Assembly (NCBI GenBank): GCA_035629775.1 | Contig: DASPHG010000006.1 | Location: forward strand, 21,461 to 85,460 | Length of the DNA: 64,000 nt | Direction of reading: 5' to 3' | Origin: DASPHG01 sp035629775 | Lineage (GTDB): Bacteria > Actinomycetota > Thermoleophilia > Solirubrobacterales > Thermoleophilaceae | Shown here: piece by piece, positions 58,966 to 64,000 of the stretch | Layout of the letters: every line of letters begins with the position of its first letter | How positions within the stretch are numbered: the stretch's first letter is position 1 | The notes under the pieces: model-generated | What the model was told of the DNA's origin: nothing | Seen by the model: the letters and a program-made list of their open reading frames with translations, nothing else | Databases searched by the model: none | Made by a program: the position numbers and the translations under genes

Positions 58966-60416
58966 GCGACGAAGCCGCCGTACTCGACAGGGTCCCGAAG
59001 CAGCTGCTGGTTGGCGGCGAGTGGATCGACGGGGCGGAGGGGACGCTGCCCGTCGAGGACCCGGCGACCGAGGAGACCCTGGTCGAGGTCGCCGATGCGT
59101 CGCCCGACGATGCGATGAAGGCGCTCGACGCCGCGGTCGAGACCCAGAAGGAGTGGCAGAGCACGCCGCCGCGCGAGCGCGGCGAGATCCTCCGCCGGGC
59201 CTGGGAGGAGATCACCGAGCGCGCGGACGAGCTGGCGCTGCTGATGACGCTCGAGATGGGGAAGTCGCTCGCGGAGTCGAAGGCCGAGATCACATACGGG
59301 TCGGAGTTCCTGCGCTGGTTCGCCGAGGAGGCCGTGCGGATCGACGGGCGCTACGCGACCGCGCCCAACGGCCAGGGGCGGCTCCTGACGATGAAGCAGC
59401 CGGTCGGGCCGTGCCTCTTGATCACGCCGTGGAACTTCCCGCTCGCGATGGGCACGCGCAAGATCGGGCCGGCTGTCGCGGCTGGGTGCACGATGGTGAT
59501 CAAGCCCGCGAAGCAGACGCCGCTCTCGATGCTCGCGCTGGCGGAGATCCTCTCGAACGCCGGGCTCCCGCCGGGGGTGCTCAACGTGGTTACGAGCTCG
59601 TCGTCGGGCTCGGTGATGGAGCCGCTGATCAAGGACCCGCGGCTGCGGAAGCTGTCGTTCACCGGGTCCACGCCGGTCGGGCAGAAGCTGATGGAGCAGG
59701 CCGCCGAGCGGCTGCTCCGGGTGTCGATGGAGCTGGGCGGCAACGCGCCCTTCATCGTCTTCGACGACGCCGACCTCGACGACGTGGTCGACGGCGCGAT
59801 GATCGCGAAGATGCGCAACATCGGCGAGGCGTGCACGGCGGCGAACCGCTTCCACGTCGCCGACTCGCTGGCCGACGAGTTCGCCGAGCGGCTTGCGGAG
59901 CGGATGAAGGCGCTCAAGCTCGGCCGCGGGACGGAGGAGGGCGTGGACATCGGGCCGTTGATCGACGCGGACCAGCGGTCGAAGGTGCAGGAGCTCGTCG
60001 ACGACGCGGTGGGGAAGGGCGCGCAGTGCGTGGTGGGCGGGTCGCCCCGCGAGGGTCCCGGCTACTTCTACGAGCCGACGGTGCTGGCGTCGGTTCCCGA
60101 CGACGCGAACCTGCTGAAGGAGGAGATCTTCGGGCCGGTGGCGCCGGTTAAGGCGTTCGACTCGGAGGAGGAGGCGATCGCGGCGGCCAACGACACCGAG
60201 TACGGGCTGGTCGCCTACGTGTACACGCGCGACGTCAAGCGGGCGCTGCGGGTCAGCGAGGCGCTCGAGTACGGGATGGTCGGGCTCAACCAGGGGATGG
60301 TCTCGAACCCGGCGGCGCCGTTCGGCGGCATCAAGGCGTCGGGCTTCGGGCGCGAGGGCGGCTACGAGGGGATCGAGGAGTATCTCGAGACCAAATACGT
60401 GGCGATCAACCTCTGA
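58962..60416 (+). CDS. gabD: Succinate-semialdehyde dehydrogenase
   Basis: The 484-residue aldehyde dehydrogenase has ITPWNFPLAMGTRKIGPAVAAGC (shown as adjacent motifs ITPWNFPLAM and KIGPAVAAG), general-base Glu in MELGGNAPF, catalytic Cys in GEACTAANRF, and the C-terminal KASGFGREGG. These fit NAD(P) succinate-semialdehyde dehydrogenases of the GabD group. It oxidises succinic semialdehyde to succinate. The 4-nt overlap with the decarboxylase supports a two-step route from 2-oxoglutarate to succinate. Confidence 0.9.
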   Translation: MSDEAAVLDRVPKQLLVGGEWIDGAEGTLPVEDPATEETLVEVADASPDDAMKALDAAVETQKEWQSTPPRERGEILRRAWEEITERADELALLMTLEMGKSLAESKAEITYGSEFLRWFAEEAVRIDGRYATAPNGQGRLLTMKQPVGPCLLITPWNFPLAMGTRKIGPAVAAGCTMVIKPAKQTPLSMLALAEILSNAGLPPGVLNVVTSSSSGSVMEPLIKDPRLRKLSFTGSTPVGQKLMEQAAERLLRVSMELGGNAPFIVFDDADLDDVVDGAMIAKMRNIGEACTAANRFHVADSLADEFAERLAERMKALKLGRGTEEGVDIGPLIDADQRSKVQELVDDAVGKGAQCVVGGSPREGPGYFYEPTVLASVPDDANLLKEEIFGPVAPVKAFDSEEEAIAAANDTEYGLVAYVYTRDVKRALRVSEALEYGMVGLNQGMVSNPAAPFGGIKASGFGREGGYEGIEEYLETKYVAINL

Positions 60417-60426
60417 ATGGGGTAGG

Positions 60427-60457
60427 CCGACCGGTTGAGCGAATATCAACCGGTCGG
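60427..60457 (+). terminator. Perfect 12-bp hairpin after gabD
   Basis: CCGACCGGTTGA/TCAACCGGTCGG arms flank a 7-nt loop (GCGAATA), beginning 10 nt after the stop. No T-run follows, so it is a weak intrinsic terminator, an mRNA-end stabiliser or an operator. Confidence 0.6.
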
Positions 60458-60532
60458 GGGCTAAAGATCGCTGCGCCGATGACCGACAATGAGGGCAGGC
60501 AACCCCCCTGCCTCAGGCTTTTTCTGGCCTGT

Positions 60533-60597
60533 GCCGGCCGCGGTGCCCGAGATCTTTCTGTTCCTCCCGATCTCGGTTACCGCGGCCGGCCTTTTTT
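60533..60597 (+). terminator. Strong Rho-independent terminator
   Basis: Two 22-base arms (60533-60554 and 60569-60590) pair with 20 Watson-Crick pairs, one G-U and one mismatch, around a 14-nt loop. They are followed by C and six T. Transcription entering from the left would stop here, before the lipocalin gene. Confidence 0.85.
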
Positions 60598-60608
60598 ATG
60601 CTGGCGTC

Positions 60609-60941
60609 GTGGACCTCGTAGGCACCTGGCATCTCGTTGAGTGGCGGTTCGGTGACGACCATCCGCTCGGGGCGGACGCGGTCGGCCGGCTGATCTATTC
60701 CGCGGACGGGTTCATGGCCGCCTTCCTGGCGCGCTCCGACGGTTTCTCCGATGCGATGGCCTACTCCGGGGCGTGGGAACTGCGGGGTGGCGAGGAGGTC
60801 GTCCATCACGTCTCCGTTTCCACGCGGCCGTCGTTCGTGGGGCGGGAGCTCGTGCGCTCGGTGTTGTGGTCGGACGACGAGCTGGTGCTGACTACGCCGC
60901 CGCCCGTGAACGTGCTGCGCTGGCGCCGAGCAGGCGGCTGA
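60609..60941 (+). CDS. Lipocalin-like domain protein
   Basis: The 110-residue protein begins DLVGTWHLVEWRF and contains GRLIYSADGFMAAFLAR and a late NVLRWRR, matching the small lipocalin-like (PF13924-type) family of cytoplasmic beta-barrels. The GTG at 60609 is chosen because TATGCT ends 6 nt before it and the domain starts at once; a longer open frame from 60489 would run through the terminator. Its end overlaps the AbiEi-like gene by 50 nt, convergent. Ligand unknown. Confidence 0.78.
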   Translation: MDLVGTWHLVEWRFGDDHPLGADAVGRLIYSADGFMAAFLARSDGFSDAMAYSGAWELRGGEEVVHHVSVSTRPSFVGRELVRSVLWSDDELVLTTPPPVNVLRWRRAGG

Positions 60942-61782
60942 GGTCGGCGACGCCGCGCGGGTCGGTCAGGCGCACAACGGTCCAGCCCGCGATCGCGAGC
61001 TCCCGGTCCCTCTTCCGGTCTCGCTCGAATGCGATCGGCGACCCGTGGGTCACGTAGGTGTCGAGCTCCGCGATCACCCGCTCCTTCCACCAGACGAAGT
61101 CGACTTCTTGTCCCTCGACTACCGCATTTACGCTCGGCTCGGGCAACGCCGCCTCCCTGATTGCCTCGAGGACAGCCGCCTCAAGGTCGGATCTCGTCAT
61201 CGGGTGGGCGACCGCGACGATCTCTCGCAACTTGCCACCGCCCGCCTTCCCCGGATAGCGATCAAGCAGGACCGCGAGCGGCGCGCCGGGTACATACGGC
61301 GCCGCTTCGATCATCCGCGCGAGGATTGGGCTGGGTAGGAGGGGTGCGAGATCGAGCAGCGTCCGTGCCGGCGTGGTGGTGGGGATGTCGTCGTGGACCG
61401 TGACCTCGTCCGGCTGGAGCTGCGCTTTGTGGAACGTGACATCTGGGCAGCGCCGCCTACTTCGCGGCGTCGTCACGTGCGACCGGGGCCCGGCGCCTTG
61501 TCGCATGCGCGTGTGCGTCGCCGCCGACCAGTGGCTCAGTGCCGCTGACTCGCCGCCGTGGAGCACCGCCGCCATCCATCGGCTCTCGCGCGACTCAGGC
61601 CGGTGTCCGAGCGAGAAGACGCCGCGGTAATCCGGCCGCAGCCATCCTTTCGCCAGCCGATAGTCGATAGCGCGTTTGCCAAGGCCTAGCGCGCGCAGCT
61701 GTGCGCGGGTGACCTTCCCGTGCTGCCGCTCCGCCAGCTCGGCGATCGCTTCCTCGAGGCCATTCCGCTCCCAGCTCCCCAT
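60892..61782 (-). CDS. AbiEi-like N-terminal domain fused to DUF559-type nuclease-fold domain
   Basis: The 296-residue protein has an N-terminal winged-helix like that of type IV AbiEi antitoxins (HGKVTRAQLRALGLGKRAI, then WLRPDYRGVFSLGH), a middle domain with ARTLLDLAPLLP, and a C-terminal Vsr-like fold with EVDFVWWKERVIAELDTY and RDRKRDRELAIAGWTVVRLT. The acidic residues D/E-x-D of a nuclease core are present. No AbiEii toxin is adjacent. Such single proteins are frequent in actinobacteria and their role is unclear; DNA binding is likely. Confidence 0.8.
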   Translation of the reverse strand: MGSWERNGLEEAIAELAERQHGKVTRAQLRALGLGKRAIDYRLAKGWLRPDYRGVFSLGHRPESRESRWMAAVLHGGESAALSHWSAATHTRMRQGAGPRSHVTTPRSRRRCPDVTFHKAQLQPDEVTVHDDIPTTTPARTLLDLAPLLPSPILARMIEAAPYVPGAPLAVLLDRYPGKAGGGKLREIVAVAHPMTRSDLEAAVLEAIREAALPEPSVNAVVEGQEVDFVWWKERVIAELDTYVTHGSPIAFERDRKRDRELAIAGWTVVRLTDPRGVADLSRLLGASAARSRAAA

Positions 61783-61816
61783 ACGGGAGCTAAGGGCGAC
61801 ATGGCTCGGGCTCGCC

Positions 61817-63142
61817 CTAGGTGCGTGCCTGTTCGTGCGGGCGGGCCATCGCCGTCAGGTCGAGCGCCTTGTCGAGCGTCTCGTCGTCCACGCCCTTCTC
61901 GCGCGCTACCTCGCGGATCGTGCGCTGCGACGCGACCGCTTCCTTCACGATTTCGGTCGCCTTGTCGTAGCCGATGTGCGGGTTCAGGGCGGTCGCGATC
62001 GCCGGGGTCGACTCCGCGTGGCGGCGCGTCGTCTCCAAGTTCGCCTCGATCCCGTCCACGCACTTCTCGCCCAGGAGCTTGCACGCGGAGGTGAGGAGCT
62101 TGACCTGGTCGAGCAGGTTGCGCGCGATCAGCGGGATGCGCACGTTCAGCTCGAAGTTGCCCTGCATGCCGCCCACCGTGATCGCGGTGTCGTTGCCGAT
62201 CACCTGCGCGGCCACCTGGAGCACCACCTCGGGGATCACCGGGTTGACCTTGCCGGGCATGATCGACGAGCCCTTCTGCAGCTCCGGTAGGAGAAGCTCG
62301 CCGAGCCCGGTCCGCGGCCCCGACCCCATCCAGGCGAGGTCGTTCGCGATCTTGGTGAGCGAGACGGCGACGACCTTCATCGCCCCCGACAGCTCGACCA
62401 GGGCGTCCCGGTTGCCCTGAGCCTCGAACGGATCGGCCGGCGGCTGGACCGACAGGCCCGTCGCCTCCGAGATGCGCGCCCGCACGCCCGCGGCGAAGTC
62501 CGGGTGGGTGTTCAAACCAGTACCGGTGGCGGTGCCCCCCAGGGGGATCTGGGCGACCCGGCCGAGCGAGCCCTCCACACGTTCCCTACCCAGCCGAACC
62601 TGCGTCGCATAGCCCGCGAACTCCTGTCCGAGCGTCACCGGCACCGCGTCCATGAGATGCGTGCGCCCGGACTTCACGACGTCCGCGAACTCGGACGCCT
62701 TGGCTTCCAAAGACTCACAGAGGCCTGTCATCGCCGGCAGCAGCTCGTCCGTGACCTCGCCGAGGGCGGCCAGGTGGACCGCGGACGGGAACACGTCGTT
62801 CGAGGACTGGCCCATGTTCACGTGGTCGTTGGGGTGGGCGGCGTCGCCGGCGAGGTTCGCGATCACCTCGTTGGCGTTCATGTTGCACGAGGTGCCGGAG
62901 CCGGTCTGGAAGACATCGACCGGGAACTGGTCGTCGTGCTCGCCCGCGGCAACCGCCTCGCCCGCGGCGGCGATCCGCTCGGCGAGATCCGCCTCCATCA
63001 GGCCCAGCTCCGCGTTTGCCATTGCGGCGGCCGCCTTGATCCGGCCGAGGGCACGCACGACGGGCGTTGGAACCGGTTGGCCGGAGACCGGGAAATTCTC
63101 GACCGCCTTGGCGGTCTCGTCGCCCCAAAGTTGCTCTGACAT
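61817..63142 (-). CDS. fumC: Fumarate hydratase class II
   Basis: The 441-residue enzyme has TGSGTSCNMNANEVIAN, MGQSSNDVFPSA, the catalytic-loop signature GSSIMPGKVNP and SGRTHLMDAVPVTLGQE. It interconverts fumarate and malate in the TCA cycle, downstream of the succinate made by the gabD route. The ATG at 63142 has a clear GGAGGG ribosome-binding site 6 nt upstream, unlike most starts here. FumC and aspartase are close relatives; fumarase is favoured by overall pattern. Confidence 0.93.
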   Translation of the reverse strand: MSEQLWGDETAKAVENFPVSGQPVPTPVVRALGRIKAAAAMANAELGLMEADLAERIAAAGEAVAAGEHDDQFPVDVFQTGSGTSCNMNANEVIANLAGDAAHPNDHVNMGQSSNDVFPSAVHLAALGEVTDELLPAMTGLCESLEAKASEFADVVKSGRTHLMDAVPVTLGQEFAGYATQVRLGRERVEGSLGRVAQIPLGGTATGTGLNTHPDFAAGVRARISEATGLSVQPPADPFEAQGNRDALVELSGAMKVVAVSLTKIANDLAWMGSGPRTGLGELLLPELQKGSSIMPGKVNPVIPEVVLQVAAQVIGNDTAITVGGMQGNFELNVRIPLIARNLLDQVKLLTSACKLLGEKCVDGIEANLETTRRHAESTPAIATALNPHIGYDKATEIVKEAVASQRTIREVAREKGVDDETLDKALDLTAMARPHEQART

Positions 63143-63183
63143 CAGCCCTCCGCTCGGTGACAGGTGCTCACCGCTCAGGCTAC

Positions 63184-63651
63184 TCAGCCGGAGCGCTGCC
63201 CGGCCGCATAGCCGGCCCCGAACGCGCGCTCGAACGACGCCGGGAACGCCTGCTCGTCGCCGGTGAACCGCGCCGCTGCATCGAGGCGGATCACCAGGTC
63301 CTCGTGGATGCCGCCGGTGGTGGACGCCGCCTCCTGGACGGCGCCGATGAGATAGCCGAGCTGCACCGTCGCCATCCCTGCGGGATCCTCCCGCGCCAGC
63401 CGGTTCAGCTCGGTCGCGGCCTTGACCAGGCCCTCCCCCACCTGAGCGAGCTCGCCGCCCTCCTGTCCTTCGACGATGCACTCTGAGATCGGCGTCGTGC
63501 CGTCCAGCCGGACGTCGTCGGGCGCGTCCTCGAGAGCCGTGAGGTACGTGTCCGTGCCGCCGAGACACGCCACCGGCGCGCCGGCGTCGTCGTCGTCCCC
63601 GCAACCGATGATCAGCACCCCGGCCAGGGCCGCGAGCATTCCACGCTTCAT
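63184..63651 (-). CDS. Small lipoprotein, unknown
   Basis: The 155-residue protein has a lipobox (LIIGC), an acidic DDDD linker, two further cysteines (VACLGG, SECIVE) and a helical C-terminal domain ending in a Gly/Ala-rich tail. It should be anchored on the outer face of the membrane. I recognise no family. Its start follows a leaderless -10 box. It lies 41 nt upstream of fumC on the same strand. Confidence 0.65.
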   Translation of the reverse strand: MKRGMLAALAGVLIIGCGDDDDAGAPVACLGGTDTYLTALEDAPDDVRLDGTTPISECIVEGQEGGELAQVGEGLVKAATELNRLAREDPAGMATVQLGYLIGAVQEAASTTGGIHEDLVIRLDAAARFTGDEQAFPASFERAFGAGYAAGQRSG

Positions 63652-63658
63652 CGCTCCG

Positions 63659-63664
63659 ATGCTA
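63659..63664 (-). promoter_or_regulatory. -10 box TAGCAT, leaderless
   Basis: On the minus strand TAGCAT ends 7 nt before the ATG at 63651. Confidence 0.5.
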
Positions 63665-63669
63665 CGAGG

Positions 63670-63715
63670 CGGGCGCCGGGCGCGCGGGCGCTCGGCCCCG
63701 CCCGCCCGGCGCCCG
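63670..63715 (-). terminator. 13-bp GC inverted repeat, probable terminator of the partial gene
   Basis: CGGGCGCCGGGCG and its exact complement at 63703-63715 flank a 20-nt loop, just after the stop of the edge gene on the minus strand. No T-run follows. Confidence 0.5.
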
Positions 63716-63723
63716 CACTCTGA

Positions 63724-64000
63724 TCAGCCGTCCGGATCCAGGCCCACCTGCGTGCTGCCGCTCAGGCCGCCGGGGTCGGTGTAGACGGCGACGAACACGG
63801 CGCTGGTCTCTCCGGGTGCGTGGCCCTGAGGCAACGACGTCTGGATCGTCCCGGTGCAGCCGCTGGTCGTCGACACCGGATGGCCGTGCTGGGCGTGGCC
63901 GACGATGTGGTGGACCAGCACCTGCGAGCAGTCGATCTCCTCCTCGTCGGTGACGGCGACCTCGAAGTCGACCGCGTCGCCCCAGGAGAATTCCTGGTCG
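63724..64000 (-). CDS. C-terminal part of a secreted PKD/ThuA-type protein, cut by window edge
   Basis: Only the last 91 residues are visible; the gene continues beyond the right edge. The fragment reads SWGDAVDFEVAVTDEE, then EIDCSQVLVHHIVGHAQHGHP and GCTGTIQTSLPQGH. This pattern recurs in large extracellular actinobacterial proteins that combine ThuA-like, sorbosone-dehydrogenase-like and PKD domains, probably acting on polysaccharides. Two cysteines (DCSQ, GCTG) may form a disulphide. The call is by recollection of that pattern and is moderate. Confidence 0.6.
   Translation of the reverse strand, partial: DQEFSWGDAVDFEVAVTDEEEIDCSQVLVHHIVGHAQHGHPVSTTSGCTGTIQTSLPQGHAPGETSAVFVAVYTDPGGLSGSTQVGLDPDG

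Noticed and set aside
58908..60449. 513-codon minus-strand frame opposite gabD
   Set aside because: It is a shadow of the dehydrogenase: no motif, biased composition, and no promoter signal.
1..64000. CRISPR array, prophage or complete insertion sequence
   Set aside because: No regularly spaced repeats, cas genes, structural phage genes or transposases were seen on either strand.

Overview
The window reads as chromosomal DNA of a very GC-rich Gram-positive actinobacterium. The best fit is the class Thermoleophilia (Solirubrobacterales/Gaiellales-like). This rests on uniformly high-GC codon use, a DrrA-type ABC exporter, a deazaflavin (F420-type) oxidoreductase, a class E-like sortase, a TreT/OtsA trehalose pair, and dense operons with 4-nt ATGA/GTGA/TTGA overlaps. 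The lineage is inferred; no rRNA is present. There is no phage, no complete insertion sequence and no CRISPR array. Coding density is high, and no gene-free stretch exceeds about 210 bases.

Layout. 1-6381 (minus strand) is one stress operon: response regulator, sensor kinase, HtrA-like lipoprotein protease, inositol-phosphatase-family enzyme, anti-sigma-like ATPase, trehalose synthase TreT and a partial trehalose-6-phosphate synthase. 6442-12874 holds a degenerate M28-like membrane protein, a reduced sugar transferase, a sortase, a FlgM-like small protein, thiL, a YbhN-type membrane protein and a secreted calcium-repeat protein. 12871-20829 is an envelope region: two polyprenol-linked mannosyltransferases, a class A penicillin-binding protein, an MscS channel, a HAD phosphatase, a CPBP protease and an L,D-transpeptidase. 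20840-24851 contains pyrE, lipoproteins, a pilin-like protein, an orphan CsoR with its operator, a beta-lactamase-fold lipoprotein, and tRNA-Arg(CCU) next to a duplicated fragment of itself. 24879-28860 (minus) encodes a nuclease with lamin-tail domains, a GalT-like transferase, an acetyltransferase and a TlpA-like thioredoxin. 29067-31592 is a large SF2 helicase.

31620-42777 (minus) is the tetrapyrrole, cytochrome c and cofactor block: siroheme synthase N-terminal enzyme, moaC, a secreted protein, mog/moaB, ccmA-ccmB-ccmC-ccmD, hemA, hemC, then (after one divergent secreted-protein gene) cobA-hemD fusion, a SAM hydroxide adenosyltransferase and birA. 42828-46975 (minus) carries an aldehyde dehydrogenase, an acetyltransferase, rarA and a cupin. 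46999-52792 (plus) carries an M20 peptidase, DUF1385 protein, FtsH, methylmalonyl-CoA epimerase, a PAP2 phosphatase and YchF. 52800-57227 (minus) is an ABC-2 exporter, a deazaflavin oxidoreductase and a SpoIID-like protein. 57322-60416 (plus) is a ThDP decarboxylase plus succinate-semialdehyde dehydrogenase pair that looks like a 2-oxoglutarate bypass of the TCA cycle. The end holds a lipocalin-like protein, an AbiEi/DUF559 protein, fumarase, a lipoprotein and the C-terminus of a secreted PKD/ThuA-type protein.

How it works together. Much of the window serves the cell envelope (peptidoglycan, mannosylation, sorting, stress proteolysis) and redox metabolism (heme, cytochrome c maturation, molybdopterin, siroheme, TCA bypass, fumarase). 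A recurring feature is a TAnnnT-like -10 box ending 6-10 nt before a start codon with no ribosome-binding site, which indicates widespread leaderless transcription. Several start codons below were chosen on that basis. Other notable points are a probable CTG start for hemC, a pair of 27-nt perfect inverted repeats sharing a core, and degenerate active sites in several enzymes.
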